Assembly: GCA_945861125.1 (NCBI GenBank)
Contig: CAMASZ010000007.1
Span: forward strand, 1 to 18,666
Length of the DNA: 18,666 bases
Direction: 5' to 3'
Source: Rickettsia typhi
GTDB taxonomy: Bacteria > Pseudomonadota > Alphaproteobacteria > Rickettsiales > UBA1997
Shown here: in pieces, positions 6,576 through 17,646 of the stretch
How the letters are laid out: the number at the start of each line of letters is the position of its first letter
Numbering within the stretch: position 1 is the first letter of the stretch
Translations under genes and position numbers: made by a program
The notes under the pieces: model-generated
Seen by the model: the letters and a program-made list of their open reading frames with translations, nothing else
What the model was told of the DNA's origin: nothing
The model's database searches: none

Positions 6576-7607
6576 TTATTTACGACTGTCAAAACCATCT
6601 CTTAAAGATTCACCAATAAATACTAATAAAGTAAGTATTATAGTAATTATAAAGAAACCAGATATTCCAAGCCAGTAAGAGGAAATATTATTTTTACCCT
6701 GTGCAAGTAGTTCACCGATTGAAGGATATCCAACTGGCAGTCCTAATCCAAGAAAATCAAGAGCTGTTAAGGTTGTAATTGATCCAGCAATTAAAAAAGG
6801 TAAATTTGCAATGATGATTGATGAGGCATTAGGAAGTATGTGTAGAAAAATAATCCTTAAATTACTAGCCCCGAGAGCTTTGCTGGCTTTAACAAATTCA
6901 AAGTTTCTTAGACGCAAAAATTCAGCTCGAACATAAGAAGATACAGAGATCCAGCTAAATAACATCATTAATAACAGTAAAATCAAAAAACTAGGATCAA
7001 CTATTGAAGATAAAATTATCAATAAAAATAATGTTGGCATGCTGGACCATATTTCAGTGAATCTTTGCAAGAATAAATCAACCATACCCCCAAAATAACC
7101 CTGAATAGCGCCAATAATAATTCCAATTATGATTGAGAAAAAGCTTAGTAATATTCCAAACAAAAGTGAAATTCGTGTTCCATATAGAATTCTTGCTAAT
7201 ACATCTCTTCCTTGATCATCTGTACCAAGAATATTTTCTGCGGTTGGTTTTGATGGGGCTGGATTAGATAATGAAAGATTGATTGTATTAAAGGAGAATT
7301 TTATGGGGGGATAAATTAGCCAACCTTTTTTATTTATAAGATTGGCAACTGTAGGATCAAGATAATCAGCTTCCGTTTCAAATTCGCCACCAAAAAACTT
7401 TTCAGAAATATTTTTAAAGATTGGAAAATAAAATTTATTGTCAAATTTTACAATCAAGGGTTTATCGTTAGCAATTAATTCAGAGAAAAGGGTTATTATT
7501 AACATTGTCAGAAATATTATTAGAGAATAATATCCGCAACGGTTTTTCTTAAATCGCAAAATAAATTGCGATGATAGAGCTTGGTTTTTAGAAATGTTGA
7601 TAGTCAC
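6576..7607 (-). CDS. yejE: YejE-type inner-membrane ABC transporter permease (peptide/microcin C uptake family)
   Basis: A 343-residue permease of the OppC/DppC group that closely follows E. coli YejE along its length. Shared segments include CGYYSLIIFL, SELIANDKPL and YFPIFKN at the N-terminus. Further on are LGTDDQGRDVLARILYGTRI, QGYFGG, the cytoplasmic coupling region VRAEFLRLRNFEF with KASKALGAS (the EAA-G loop), DFLGLGLPVG and FIGESLRDGF. TM1 is at about 27-45, then a long periplasmic loop to about 140, then five further helices. YejABEF imports oligopeptides, with YejB as permease partner, YejA as binding protein and YejF as ATPase. None of these partners is in the window. The start is GTG, only 2 bp after the rpoC TAG, and the E. 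coli-like N-terminus supports it. Translation is probably coupled to rpoC, so expression would follow the RNA polymerase operon. Confidence 0.94.
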   Translation of the reverse strand: MTINISKNQALSSQFILRFKKNRCGYYSLIIFLTMLIITLFSELIANDKPLIVKFDNKFYFPIFKNISEKFFGGEFETEADYLDPTVANLINKKGWLIYPPIKFSFNTINLSLSNPAPSKPTAENILGTDDQGRDVLARILYGTRISLLFGILLSFFSIIIGIIIGAIQGYFGGMVDLFLQRFTEIWSSMPTLFLLIILSSIVDPSFLILLLLMMLFSWISVSSYVRAEFLRLRNFEFVKASKALGASNLRIIFLHILPNASSIIIANLPFLIAGSITTLTALDFLGLGLPVGYPSIGELLAQGKNNISSYWLGISGFFIITIILTLLVFIGESLRDGFDSRK

Positions 7608-7609
7608 TT

Positions 7610-10600
7610 CTAGGTTATGATAATATTATCAGTTTTTTCTTTTGATATTTCGTTATCAGAGCTTGCAATTTTTTTAATTTTTTCTTCTAAATTTTCTTGA
7701 TTAGCTATCTTGCGATATTTGCTTGCCATTAGACCAGTTCCAGCAGGAATTAGTCTTCCAACAATAATATTTTCTTTTAGACCTCTTAAATTATCGATCT
7801 TACTTTGTACTGCAGCATCAGTAAGAACTCTTGTTGTTTCTTGAAAGGAGGCCGCAGAAACGAATGATTTGGTTTGAAGCGATGCTTTTGTAATTCCTAA
7901 AAGGACAGGAGAACATTCAGCTGGTTTCATTTTGTTATTAATCATTTTTTGATTAGTTTGCTCAAAAATATCACGATCAACATATTCGCCAACTAGGAAA
8001 GTAGTGTCTCCAGAATTTGTTATTTCAACTCGTTTTAACATCATACTTAAGATTACTTCAATATGCTTGTCGTCAATTTTCACACCTTGCATACGGTAAA
8101 CTTTTTGTACTTCATTGACCATATAGTTTGTAAACGCTTGCATTCCTTGAGTTCTTAATATGTCATGAGGTACAGGATTACCATCGACTAGAATGTCACC
8201 TTTTTTAACAAAATCTCCCTCACCAACAAATAAGTGTTTTGTTTTAGATACGCTGTATTCTATTGGCTCTATAGATGAGTTTTCTGGGCGGACAATGATT
8301 TTTCTTTTGGTTTTAAAGTCTTTTCCAAACTCTACTTTACCGTCTATATCGCTTATTATCGCGGCATTTTTAGGTTTGCGAGCTTCAAATAATTCTGCAA
8401 CTCTAGGAAGACCGCCAGTAATATCTCGTGTTTTAGATGATTCTTTGGGAATTCTGGCAATTACATCTCCAGCCTTTATTTCATCATTGTTAGATACTCC
8501 AACAATGGTTCCAACTGAGAGAGAATATTCTTTTGATTTGTTATTTTGATCAATTGTTATTCTTGGCTTTAATTCTTGTTTGCTATACTGTTTCCAATCG
8601 ATAATGATTTTAGTTGATACCCCTGTGGATTCTTCAATCTTTTCACGTAAAGAGACATTTTCAATCAAATCATTATATTTAACAACTCCATCAATTTCTG
8701 CAACGACAGGTATGTTGTATGGATCCCATTCGGCAATGTGATCACCTTTCTTTACTATTGAATTGTGGCCACGTAAAACAGTAGCTCCGTATGGTAATTT
8801 ATAGCGATTGATCTCTTTGTCGTCATTGTCAATTATTGTAATCTCAGAATTTCTAGCAATAACAACAATTTTTCCATCGCGATTTATAATTGTTGATTTT
8901 TCAGAAAATTTAATTTTTCCATCTGAAATTGCTACAATTGATGATTGTTCTGCTCCTCTTTGTGCTGCACCACCAATATGGAAAGTTCTCATTGTAAGTT
9001 GAGTTCCAGGTTCTCCAATAGATTGGGCCGCAATAACGCCAACTGCTTCTCCAATACTTGCAATATTTCCGGTTGCAAGGTCTCTTCCGTAGCATTTAGA
9101 GCAAATTCCATCATGAGTTTCGCAAGTAAGAACTGATCTTACTTTTAGATTCTTGATCTCCAATTTTTCAATCTCTTCTGCGATTGCTTCATTGACCATT
9201 TCTCCTGACTTGGCAATAATTTTACCATTCTTTAATTTTATATCTTCAGCTAGAATCCTTCCAAGAGAATTTTCGGCAAGTGATACTATTACTCTACCAT
9301 CATCTATTACAGCTTCTATAGTAATACCTTTTGTAGTATGGCAGTCATCTTCTACTACTATACAATCTTGCGATACATCAACTAATCTTCTTGTTAAATA
9401 TCCAGAGTTAGCGGTTTTTAAAGCTGTATCAGCTAAACCTTTACGAGCACCGTGTGCGGAAATAAAGTATTCTAATACACTTAGACCTTCTTTGAAATTT
9501 GATACAATTGGGGTTTCAATAATTTCGCCAGAAGGTTTTGCCATTAATCCACGCATTCCTGCTACTTGTTTTATTTGGTTTTCTGATCCTCTAGCACCAG
9601 AATCTGCCATCATAAAAATTGAGTTAGCTTTTTTAGGTTGATCGTATGATGATATCATTGACATCATTTCGCGTGAAATTTTGTTAGTACAGCTTGTCCA
9701 TTCATCTACAACTTTATTATATCTTTCACCAGCTGTTATAAGACCTTCACGATATTGTTTTTCTAATTTTTTAACTTTTTCAAAAGAATCAGATATATGA
9801 GCTTGTTTTCCAGAAGGAATTAACATATCATCTTTACCTATCGATATACCTGCTTTGCAAGCACTTTTAAAGCCCAGAGACATTATTCTATCACAGAACA
9901 GTACCGTTTCTTTTTGACCACAATTTCTATAAACATTGTCAATTAAATTAGTAACAGCTTTTTTGGTCATTACTCTATTAGCAATATCAAAATTTGATTT
10001 CATCTGGTTTGGTAGAGCGTTGTAAATAGATATTCTACCAGGAGTTGTTTCAACTTTATGAGTTGAAGTTTCATCGTCATTGATTCTGTATGAATAGCGA
10101 TATAAAACTTTGTCGTGAATTGATATAGCGCCAGTGTTTAAAGCATGCTCTATTTCATGATAATTTGATATTGGACGAGATTTTTGATTATTGTAATCTT
10201 TTCCTTCCATGGAAATATAATATAAACCAAGAATTATATCTTGCGATGGTACTATAATAGGTTTTCCATTTGCCGGACTTAATATGTTATTTGTAGACAT
10301 CATTAGTGCTCTAGCCTCTACTTGTGCTTCAATGGAAAGCGGAACATGGACTGCCATTTGGTCTCCGTCAAAGTCAGCATTAAAAGCAGCGCAGACCAAA
10401 GGATGAAGTTGGATAGCCTTTCCTTCTGTTAATACTGGTTCAAAAGATTGAATTCCGAGTCTATGAAGAGTTGGGGCGCGATTTAATAAAACTGGATGCT
10501 CTTTTATTACTTCATCTAAAATATCCCATACCTCAGGTCTCTCAGATTCAACCATCTTTTTAGAAACTTTAATAGATGGTGACTTTCCATACAGCTCAAG

Positions 10601-11779
10601 CTTTGAATATATAAATGGTTTAAACAACTCAAGAGCCATTTTTTTTGGTAGACCGCATTGGTGTAACTTTAGTTCTGGACCAACAACAATTACACTTCTT
10701 CCCGAGTAATCAACTCTTTTACCAAGAAGATTTTGACGAAACCTACCCTGCTTACCTTTAAGCATATCACTAAGAGACTTGAAGGCTTTTTTGTTGGAGT
10801 TTTTAACTGTAGCTCCAGATCGTCCATTATCCAAGAGGGCATCAACCGACTCTTGCAACATTCTTTTTTCGTTTCTAATAATTATTTCAGGAGCCCCTAG
10901 TTCTATTAGTCTTTTTAACCTGTTGTTTCTATTTATCACGCGACGATATAGCTCGTTAAGATCAGATGTTGCAAAACGGCCACCATCCAGCATAACTAGA
11001 GGTCTTATATCGGGTGGAATAACAGGTAGAACTGTTAATATCATGTTTTCTACTTTATTATCCGATTCAAGGAACTGCTCGATTAGCTTAAGTCTTTTTA
11101 TTGTTTTTTCTTTCTTCATTTCGGAAGAAATATTTACTAATTCTTCGCGTAATTCTTTTTGTAGTTTTTTTAAATCTAATTTTTGCAAAAATTTTTGAAT
11201 TGCTTCAGCTCCTGTTCCGTAAACAAAATTGCCGTATCCATATTCTTTTTGATATTTCTCTAACTCTTCTTCATTTATTATCTCACCCTCTTTCAAAGGC
11301 GTCATTAGTCCATCAATAATAAGATAAGACTCAAAATAAATTACTTTTTCTATAGATTTTAGAGTTAAGCCAAGAATAGTACTTATTCTAGAAGGAAGTG
11401 ATTTTAGAAACCATATATGTGAAACTGGGGCGGAAAGCTCAATATGACCCATTCTTTCTCTTCGAACTTTTGAGGAGGTAACTTCAACTCCACATTTTTC
11501 ACAAACTATTCCTTTATATTTTATTCTCTTATATTTACCACAAAGACACTCGTAATCTTTTATTGGTCCAAATATTCGCGCACAAAATAGACCATCTCTC
11601 TCGGGTTTGAAAGTTCTATAATTAATTGTCTCTGGCTTCATTACTTCACCAAATGACCATGACCTTATTTTGTCTGGATCGGCTATAGAAATCTTTATTG
11701 CGTTAAAATCAAGAAGATCCACAGAGCTGTTATTGGATATACTTAAAAGTCCATGAGAGGAAGTTCCTGCAAGTGTCAT
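7610..11779 (-). CDS. rpoC: DNA-directed RNA polymerase subunit beta'
   Basis: Full-length beta' (1389 aa), which holds the catalytic magnesium of RNA polymerase. The N-terminal zinc ribbon uses C78, C80, C93 and C96. The active-site motif [12 protein letters not shown] carries the three aspartates D469, D471 and D473. The second zinc site uses C813, C886, C893 and C896 ([11 protein letters not shown]). The rudder and clamp region ([20 protein letters not shown]) and trigger-loop region ([11 protein letters not shown]) are present, and no large deletion or insertion is evident relative to alphaproteobacterial proteins. The ATG start gives the usual lead into the [20 protein letters not shown] segment. 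It lies 70 bp downstream of rpoB and is followed after 2 bp by the yejE-like permease. It ends with TAG, one of two TAG stops in the window. No Shine-Dalgarno is visible before the ATG. Confidence 0.99.
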   Translation of the reverse strand: MTLAGTSSHGLLSISNNSSVDLLDFNAIKISIADPDKIRSWSFGEVMKPETINYRTFKPERDGLFCARIFGPIKDYECLCGKYKRIKYKGIVCEKCGVEVTSSKVRRERMGHIELSAPVSHIWFLKSLPSRISTILGLTLKSIEKVIYFESYLIIDGLMTPLKEGEIINEEELEKYQKEYGYGNFVYGTGAEAIQKFLQKLDLKKLQKELREELVNISSEMKKEKTIKRLKLIEQFLESDNKVENMILTVLPVIPPDIRPLVMLDGGRFATSDLNELYRRVINRNNRLKRLIELGAPEIIIRNEKRMLQESVDALLDNGRSGATVKNSNKKAFKSLSDMLKGKQGRFRQNLLGKRVDYSGRSVIVVGPELKLHQCGLPKKMALELFKPFIYSKLELYGKSPSIKVSKKMVESERPEVWDILDEVIKEHPVLLNRAPTLHRLGIQSFEPVLTEGKAIQLHPLVCAAFNADFDGDQMAVHVPLSIEAQVEARALMMSTNNILSPANGKPIIVPSQDIILGLYYISMEGKDYNNQKSRPISNYHEIEHALNTGAISIHDKVLYRYSYRINDDETSTHKVETTPGRISIYNALPNQMKSNFDIANRVMTKKAVTNLIDNVYRNCGQKETVLFCDRIMSLGFKSACKAGISIGKDDMLIPSGKQAHISDSFEKVKKLEKQYREGLITAGERYNKVVDEWTSCTNKISREMMSMISSYDQPKKANSIFMMADSGARGSENQIKQVAGMRGLMAKPSGEIIETPIVSNFKEGLSVLEYFISAHGARKGLADTALKTANSGYLTRRLVDVSQDCIVVEDDCHTTKGITIEAVIDDGRVIVSLAENSLGRILAEDIKLKNGKIIAKSGEMVNEAIAEEIEKLEIKNLKVRSVLTCETHDGICSKCYGRDLATGNIASIGEAVGVIAAQSIGEPGTQLTMRTFHIGGAAQRGAEQSSIVAISDGKIKFSEKSTIINRDGKIVVIARNSEITIIDNDDKEINRYKLPYGATVLRGHNSIVKKGDHIAEWDPYNIPVVAEIDGVVKYNDLIENVSLREKIEESTGVSTKIIIDWKQYSKQELKPRITIDQNNKSKEYSLSVGTIVGVSNNDEIKAGDVIARIPKESSKTRDITGGLPRVAELFEARKPKNAAIISDIDGKVEFGKDFKTKRKIIVRPENSSIEPIEYSVSKTKHLFVGEGDFVKKGDILVDGNPVPHDILRTQGMQAFTNYMVNEVQKVYRMQGVKIDDKHIEVILSMMLKRVEITNSGDTTFLVGEYVDRDIFEQTNQKMINNKMKPAECSPVLLGITKASLQTKSFVSAASFQETTRVLTDAAVQSKIDNLRGLKENIIVGRLIPAGTGLMASKYRKIANQENLEEKIKKIASSDNEISKEKTDNIIIT

Positions 11780-11849
11780 GATTTTTTTATTTTATTGATA
11801 ATTTGTTGAATACTAAAATGAAAATATTTTTAAAAATTTTGTAATGAAA

Positions 11850-14800
11850 CTATTTTTCAATAAGTTCAATATTTAAGCCTAGCGAACGCACTTCCTTGAT
11901 CATTACATTAAAAGATTCAGGAATACCGCAATTAAAGTTCTGATTACCCTGAATAATTGATTCATATATTTTAATCCTGCCAACAACGTCATCAGACTTA
12001 ACGGTGAGCATTTCTTGTAAGGTGTATGCTGCTCCATAGGCTTGAAGAGCCCAGCATTCCATTTCACCAAATCTTTGACCGCCAAAATGCGATTTACCGC
12101 CTAAAGGCTGTTGAGTAATTAAGCTATAAGGACCTATTGATCTGGCATGTATTTTATCGTCTACTAAATGATGAAGTTTTAACATATAGATATATCCGAC
12201 CGTTACTTTGCGATCGAACTTTTCTCCAGTTTTTCCGTCATATAAAGATATTTGTCCTGATTTATCAAGACCAGCTATCTCAAGTAGTTTACTAATATAC
12301 TCTTCTTTAGCTCCTTCAAAAATACCAGTTGCAAAGCGGATTCCTTCTTTTGATTTTTCAGCAAAGTTAATTATTTCAGAATCAGTCATTTCTTTAATTT
12401 TTTTGACTTCATCTGGTGATGAATATATTAATTGCAAATAATCTCTTATCTTATCTATAAATTTGCCTTTATTTTCTGAAATTTGATCCAATAGATTAGA
12501 TATTTTTTTACCCAATTCTTTTGATGCAAATCCAAGGTGAGTTTCAAGTATTTGTCCAACGTTCATTCGCGAAGGAACGCCAAGAGGATTCAGTACTATA
12601 TCTACTGGCTCTCCATCTTCAGAATATGGCATATCTTCAATTGGGGCAATTTTAGAAACAACACCCTTATTACCATGTCTTCCTGCCATTTTATCGCCAG
12701 GCTGTAGTCTATATTTTGAGGCAATATATACTTTAACAATTTTCATTATACCTTGACCCAACTCGTCTCCAGCCTTAACTCTAGCAACCTTATGATTAAA
12801 CTCTTTTTCTACTTCAGAGTTTTGTTTTGCTACAGATTTGATAATTTTTTCAACTTGATCCATTGAATTTTTATCATCAACAACAATCTTAATAAGTTGA
12901 TTTTTCTTTAGATTTTCTAAATCTTTTGTTTCAAGTTTGGTTCCATTTTTTAGTGAATCGACTCCTGAGGTTAGTTTTTTACCGCTAAGAACTTTTATTA
13001 TAGATTCTTTAAGTGATTCTTCTAAAAATTGGATTTTAAGATTTTTTTGTTTATTTAATTCTTCTATTTGTTGCATTTCTATGTATATAGAACGTTCATC
13101 TTTTTCAACCCCTTTACGCATATAAACTTTAACATCAACAACCGTTCCAGATACTCCTGTTGGTGCGTATAGTGAAGAGTCTTTTACATCGGCAGCTTTT
13201 TCACCAAAAATTACTTTTAATAATTTTTCTTCCGGTGTCATTGGTGACTCACTCTTAGGAGTTGTTTTACCGACAAGAATATCTCCAGGTCTAATTTCTG
13301 CTCCAATATGAATTATACCTTCCTCATCTAGTTTAGCCAAGATCTCCTCGCTAACATTAGGAATATCGCGAGTTATCTCTTCTGGTCCAAGTCTAGTATC
13401 TCGAGCAACTATTTCTAACTCTTCAATGTGAATAGAGGTAAAAGTATCTTCAGCTAATAATTTTTCGGAAATTATTATTGAGTCTTCAAAATTATAGCCA
13501 TTCCAAGGCATAAAAGCTACTCTAACGTTTTTGCCAAGAGCTAGCTCTCCATTTGAAATACTATGTCCATCAGAAATTATTTGTCCTTTTCTTATTTTTT
13601 GACCAACCTGAACTATTGGACGTTGATTAATACAGGTGTCCTGATTGGTTCTAGTGTATTTTTTTAAATTATAAATTTCTATTTTTGGAGAATTATCTTC
13701 TTCAAAATGCTCGACTATAATTTTTGAAGAGTCGACAAATTTTACAACACCACTATATTTAGCATGAATCGCAGCGCTAGAATCTGCAGCTATAACGGCC
13801 TCCATTCCGGTTCCAACAAGTGGAGAGTCAGGTTTGATAAGTGGAACTGCCTGACGTTGCATGTTTGATCCCATTAAAGCACGATTGGCATCATCATTTT
13901 CTAGAAAAGGAATTAATGTTGTTGCAATTGAAACTATTTGTTTTGTTGATACGTCAATAAAGTCAATTTTTTCTGGAGCTATCATTGCAAATTCACCATT
14001 TTTTCTGCAACTTACTAGATCATGCTTTATTTTACCTTTTTCATCAATTTCAACTGTCGAAGGTGCAATTGCAAAATCAATCTCTTCCATTGCTGAAAGA
14101 TATCTGACTTCATCGGTAATTTTTCCATTAACAACTTTTTTATAAGGAGTTTCAATGAAGCCGTAATTGTTGACTCGTGCATATGTTGCTAAGCTATTAA
14201 TCAAGCCAATATTTTGACCTTCTGGAGTCTCGATTGGACAGATTCTTCCATAGTGAGTTGGATGAACATCGCGAACTTCAAAACTAGCTCTTTCTCTAGT
14301 TAATCCACCCGGTCCAAGGGCTGATAATCTTCTTTTGTGAGTTATATCTGCTAGAGGGTTAGTTTGATCCATAAATTGTGATAACTGCGAGGTAGCAAAA
14401 AAATCTTTTACAGCGGTAATTAGGGGCTTTGAATTAATAAGGGCTTGTGGCATTACAGTGTCAACTTCAACAGAATTTATTTTCTCCAATATAGACTTTT
14501 CAATTCTAACCATTCCTACTCTAAGTTGATTTTCTATTAACTCACCAACCGATCTAACTCTTCTATTTGCTAAGTTGTCTATGTCATCAGTTTTTAAGTC
14601 ATTGTGTTTTATTAAACCTAATATTTTAATTGTATTTAGTATATCTTCTTTCGTTAGATATAACTTATCTCTTTCAACTTCGATTCCTAATCTGTGATTC
14701 ATCTTCATTCTACCAACATCGGATAGATTATATCTGGTATCATTAAAAAATAAGTTATCAAAGTAATTTTTAGCAATTTCAATTGAAGAAGGAGCCTCTC

Positions 14801-15938
14801 CAAGTCTAACTGCTTTATATATATCGAACAAAGAATCTTTTTGATTGGAGTTTTTATCAACAATCATAGTATTGTATAGATATGGACCTATATCTGATTT
14901 ACTGGGGTTTATAATTCCTACTGATTTTATATTTAATTTTTGTAATATTTCTAGACTCTCAGAAGTAATGATTGATCCAGATTCTAAGATTAATTCTCCA
15001 GTTTCTGATTCCACTAAATCATTGACAATTATATATCCAAGCAATACCTCATCTGTAATGAGATAGTCAGAAAAGTTTTCTGAATTAAGTTTATCAATTG
15101 TCTTACGATTAATTTTTGTTCCTTCCTTAATTTTAACTTCACCAGAAGTTGCGCAAATAAAATCATGAGATGCTTTTTTGCCTAAAAAATATTCTGCATC
15201 AAATTTTAGAGCCCAACCTTTTTCTTTGATAGTTGCTTGTACTGAGCCATAAAAATTTGATATAATGTTCTCCGAGCCCATTCCTATTGCTCTAAGTAGT
15301 GTAGTTACTGGGATTTTTCTTTTTTTGTCAACTCTAAAATATAAAATATCTTTGCTATCAAATTCAAAGTCTAACCAAGAGCCTATGTATGGTATAATTT
15401 TTGCAGTATATGATTTTGAGCCAGACAGCTTTATATTTTCACTGTCAAAAAACACGCCAGGGGCTCTGCGCATTTGCGAAACTATTACTCTTTCAGCTCC
15501 ATTAAAAATAAAGCTACCACTTTCTGTCATTAGAGGGATTTCGCAAAGATAAACTTCTTGTTCTTTTATTGATTTTATTTCTCTTACTGTTGAACCTTCT
15601 TCTTGTTGCCAAAGGATCAGTCTTAATTGTGCAAATAAAGGGGATGAATAGGTTCTTCCAGCAAAAAGGCACTCATGAGCTTCGTACTTAGATTGCTTTA
15701 GGGAGTAGCCCATAAACTCAACGGTAACCTTATTAGCAGAATCTGATATAGGAAAAAATGATCTGAAAACCGACTCTATGCCATGATTTTCTCTTTCTTC
15801 TGGACTTATATTTGCCTGTAAAAATTTCTCGTACGATTCTTTTTGTATTGCTATAAGATTAGGAACTACTTCTCTATCTTTGTTGTTACTAAAACTTTTT
15901 CTAAAATTAACTTGATCAAAGTTACGCAGTTGAGCCAT
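11850..15938 (-). CDS. rpoB: DNA-directed RNA polymerase subunit beta
   Basis: Full-length beta (1362 aa), which with beta' forms the catalytic core of RNA polymerase. Conserved blocks include the rifampicin region SQLSQFMDQTNPLADITHKR, the segment GPGGLTRERASFEVRDVHPT, PIETPEGQNIGLI, KMAGRHGNKGVVSKI (about 1083-1097), GVPSRMNVGQILETHLG and the C-terminal EMECWALQAYGAAYTLQEML. In the rifampicin pocket D524, H534 and S539 correspond to E. coli D516, H526 and S531 and are the sensitive-type residues, so no classic target-site resistance is seen. The ATG is followed by the normal N-terminus (RNFDQVNFRKSF). An AGG about 10 bases upstream is the only Shine-Dalgarno-like element. It follows rplL after 77 bp and precedes rpoC by 70 bp, and ends with TAG. 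Confidence 0.99.
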   Translation of the reverse strand: MAQLRNFDQVNFRKSFSNNKDREVVPNLIAIQKESYEKFLQANISPEERENHGIESVFRSFFPISDSANKVTVEFMGYSLKQSKYEAHECLFAGRTYSSPLFAQLRLILWQQEEGSTVREIKSIKEQEVYLCEIPLMTESGSFIFNGAERVIVSQMRRAPGVFFDSENIKLSGSKSYTAKIIPYIGSWLDFEFDSKDILYFRVDKKRKIPVTTLLRAIGMGSENIISNFYGSVQATIKEKGWALKFDAEYFLGKKASHDFICATSGEVKIKEGTKINRKTIDKLNSENFSDYLITDEVLLGYIIVNDLVESETGELILESGSIITSESLEILQKLNIKSVGIINPSKSDIGPYLYNTMIVDKNSNQKDSLFDIYKAVRLGEAPSSIEIAKNYFDNLFFNDTRYNLSDVGRMKMNHRLGIEVERDKLYLTKEDILNTIKILGLIKHNDLKTDDIDNLANRRVRSVGELIENQLRVGMVRIEKSILEKINSVEVDTVMPQALINSKPLITAVKDFFATSQLSQFMDQTNPLADITHKRRLSALGPGGLTRERASFEVRDVHPTHYGRICPIETPEGQNIGLINSLATYARVNNYGFIETPYKKVVNGKITDEVRYLSAMEEIDFAIAPSTVEIDEKGKIKHDLVSCRKNGEFAMIAPEKIDFIDVSTKQIVSIATTLIPFLENDDANRALMGSNMQRQAVPLIKPDSPLVGTGMEAVIAADSSAAIHAKYSGVVKFVDSSKIIVEHFEEDNSPKIEIYNLKKYTRTNQDTCINQRPIVQVGQKIRKGQIISDGHSISNGELALGKNVRVAFMPWNGYNFEDSIIISEKLLAEDTFTSIHIEELEIVARDTRLGPEEITRDIPNVSEEILAKLDEEGIIHIGAEIRPGDILVGKTTPKSESPMTPEEKLLKVIFGEKAADVKDSSLYAPTGVSGTVVDVKVYMRKGVEKDERSIYIEMQQIEELNKQKNLKIQFLEESLKESIIKVLSGKKLTSGVDSLKNGTKLETKDLENLKKNQLIKIVVDDKNSMDQVEKIIKSVAKQNSEVEKEFNHKVARVKAGDELGQGIMKIVKVYIASKYRLQPGDKMAGRHGNKGVVSKIAPIEDMPYSEDGEPVDIVLNPLGVPSRMNVGQILETHLGFASKELGKKISNLLDQISENKGKFIDKIRDYLQLIYSSPDEVKKIKEMTDSEIINFAEKSKEGIRFATGIFEGAKEEYISKLLEIAGLDKSGQISLYDGKTGEKFDRKVTVGYIYMLKLHHLVDDKIHARSIGPYSLITQQPLGGKSHFGGQRFGEMECWALQAYGAAYTLQEMLTVKSDDVVGRIKIYESIIQGNQNFNCGIPESFNVMIKEVRSLGLNIELIEK

Positions 15939-16015
15939 ATTAAATGCCTATTTTTATATTATTAAAATGAACTTAAGAGTCAGTAATTAAAGCTGTATAA
16001 AGGTAAGTGAAGATT

Positions 16016-16387
16016 TTACTTCAGTTCAACCTTAGCGCCAGCAACTTCTAACTTTTTTTTCATTTCTTCAGCTTCAGCTTTAGGAACATCTGTTTTTAAT
16101 GTTTTTGGAGCTCCCTCAACAAGATCTTTCGCTTCTTTGAGACCAAGACCAGTAATTGCTCTAACTTCCTTAATTACATTAATTTTGTTATCTCCTGATA
16201 CAGTAAGAACTACTTCGAATTTATCTTTTACTTCTGCAACTGGAGCAGATCCGCCATTAGAAGCGACTGGTGCAAAAGCTGTAGCTGTAACTCCCCATTT
16301 TTCTTGTAGTTTTTTACTAAGATCTGAAAGTTCAATAGCTGTTAGAGATGATAAAGTTTCTGTTAGTTGTTCTAAGTTTGATGACAT
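16016..16387 (-). CDS. rplL: Large-subunit ribosomal protein L7/L12
   Basis: A 123-residue stalk protein that binds L10 as dimers and recruits translation factors to the ribosome. The N-terminal dimerization part (about 1-32) is followed by a short Ala/Pro/Gly-rich hinge (about 37-52, [15 protein letters not shown]). The globular C-terminal domain carries [20 protein letters not shown], then [19 protein letters not shown], and ends in VELK. Length and domains are normal. The ATG is preceded by the clearest Shine-Dalgarno in the window, consistent with the need for several copies of L7/L12 per ribosome. It sits between rplJ (29 bp) and rpoB (77 bp), the standard order. Confidence 0.99.
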   Translation of the reverse strand: MSSNLEQLTETLSSLTAIELSDLSKKLQEKWGVTATAFAPVASNGGSAPVAEVKDKFEVVLTVSGDNKINVIKEVRAITGLGLKEAKDLVEGAPKTLKTDVPKAEAEEMKKKLEVAGAKVELK

Positions 16388-16393
16388 TGTTTA

Positions 16394-16398
16394 CCCTT
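16394..16398 (-). promoter_or_regulatory. Shine-Dalgarno sequence of rplL
   Basis: AAGGG on the minus strand, 6 nt before the rplL ATG. It stands out because almost every other gene here has only an A/T-rich leader. It fits the higher translation rate needed for L7/L12. Confidence 0.6.
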
Positions 16399-16416
16399 AA
16401 TAATTTGTTGATATTT

Positions 16417-16911
16417 TTACTGTGTTTTCAAATTTGCTAATCCCATTTCCGGAGCCGATAAGACTCTTACAAAATTTGATTGTGCACCTTTGAGAATTCC
16501 TATAAATGAAGCTCTTACTTCCTCAATTGATCCTAATTTGGCTAGATCATTTACATTTGCTTCATTCAAAAAAGAGTTTTTATAAAAAGCTGTTACTATT
16601 TTTAAAAATTCTACCTTTTTTTTAGTGTCTGATATTATTTTTGATAGTGAAATAGGATCTTCAGAGTATAAAATTGCAGTAGGACCGTTTAGGTATGTAG
16701 ATATTGGTTCAAGGTTTGTTCCCTTGATAGCGACTTTTAATAGAGTATTTTTTGCAATTTTAATATTACAACCTTTTGACTTTAAGGCTACTCTCATATT
16801 GTAGAGTTCACTGTCGTTCATTCCTCTATAGTGAATAACTGCAATAAAAGCGCTACCGACAAGCTTTTCTTTTAAAGAAGTTATAAGATTAGATTTTTGT
16901 AATTTATTCAT
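16417..16911 (-). CDS. rplJ: Large-subunit ribosomal protein L10
   Basis: A 164-residue L10, the base of the ribosomal stalk that anchors L7/L12 dimers and contacts 23S rRNA with L11. Family features are the N-terminal rRNA-binding part (KEKLVGSAFIAVIHYRGM; MRVALKSKGCNIKIAKNTLL), then YLNGPTAILYSEDPISLSKI and the C-terminal L7/L12-binding helix (LKGAQSNFVRVLSAPEM). Length is normal. It starts with ATG 11 bp after rplA and precedes rplL by 29 bp, so the three are surely co-transcribed. In other bacteria L10 (with L7/L12) represses its own mRNA; no such leader can be seen in the 11-bp gap. Confidence 0.98.
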   Translation of the reverse strand: MNKLQKSNLITSLKEKLVGSAFIAVIHYRGMNDSELYNMRVALKSKGCNIKIAKNTLLKVAIKGTNLEPISTYLNGPTAILYSEDPISLSKIISDTKKKVEFLKIVTAFYKNSFLNEANVNDLAKLGSIEEVRASFIGILKGAQSNFVRVLSAPEMGLANLKTQ

Positions 16912-16922
16912 TTTTTAAAAAT

Positions 16923-17630
16923 TTATATTCCATCAGTTGCAACTTCAACTGATGATCCCATGGTAGAACTAATATAAAAAGCTTTTATGAACTTTCCTTT
17001 TGCATTTTCAGGTCTGGAATCTTTAATTGCTTTGACTACAGATTTTATATTTTCAATTATTGCTTCATTGTCAAAATTAACTTTTCCAATGAGGCAGTGA
17101 ATTGTTCCGCCTTTATCGTTTTTGAAGTCAACCTTGCCTTTTAGAGCGTCGGATATTGCTTTTTTTAGATCATTGGTTACGGTGCCATTTTTAGGGCTTG
17201 GCATTAAGCCTCTTGGGCCAAGTTTTCTTGCAATTTTGCTGATTTTTGGCATTACATCTGGAGTTGCTACGCAGCAATCAAAATCAACAAATCCTCCTTC
17301 AATTTTTGTAATCATATCTTCAAGTCCAGCGTTCATGGCGCCAGCTTCTAGAGCAATTCTCTTTTGCTCATCATTAGCTACAAAAGCAAGAATTTTAACT
17401 TTTTTCCCTGAGCCATTTGGAAGCAAAACTGTACCTTTAACAGTTTGATCTGTTTGCTTTGTGTCAACTCCCAAATTGACAGCTATATCAATAGATTCAA
17501 CAAAGTTTCTTTTCTTTTCTAAAGATAGATCCTTGACTTTTTGAATAGCTTCTTCAATTGTTTTAACGAAGTATTTTTCTGGTAAATTTTTTTTACTGAT
17601 TTTTTTAGTTGTTTTTTTTGCTTTAGGCAT
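16923..17630 (-). CDS. rplA: Large-subunit ribosomal protein L1
   Basis: A 235-residue L1 of the mobile stalk near the ribosomal E site, with a Lys-rich N-terminus (KAKKTTKKISKKNLPEKYF). Characteristic segments are ESIDIAVNLGVDTKQTDQTV, VKGTVLLPNGSGKK, the VMPKISKIARKLGPRGLMPS block and KNGTVTNDL, and near the end the SSTMGSSVEV segment. L1 also represses its own operon in several bacteria by binding mRNA near rplK. No such site is identified here. It starts with ATG 16 bp after rplK and is followed by rplJ after 11 bp. No Shine-Dalgarno is present in either gap. Confidence 0.98.
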   Translation of the reverse strand: MPKAKKTTKKISKKNLPEKYFVKTIEEAIQKVKDLSLEKKRNFVESIDIAVNLGVDTKQTDQTVKGTVLLPNGSGKKVKILAFVANDEQKRIALEAGAMNAGLEDMITKIEGGFVDFDCCVATPDVMPKISKIARKLGPRGLMPSPKNGTVTNDLKKAISDALKGKVDFKNDKGGTIHCLIGKVNFDNEAIIENIKSVVKAIKDSRPENAKGKFIKAFYISSTMGSSVEVATDGI

Positions 17631-17646
17631 TTTTAAAAAAATTAAT

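Noticed and set aside
9153..9641. 162-codon open frame on the plus strand opposite rpoC
   Set aside because: It is antisense to conserved rpoC codons and its translation shows no family motif. Long antisense frames are common opposite genes with this codon use. The same applies to the other plus-strand frames opposite rpoB, rpoC, the ribosomal protein genes, dnaJ and the E2 gene.
14320..14400. Possible natural rifampicin resistance in RpoB
   Set aside because: The main resistance positions carry the residues of sensitive enzymes, so nothing unusual is seen.
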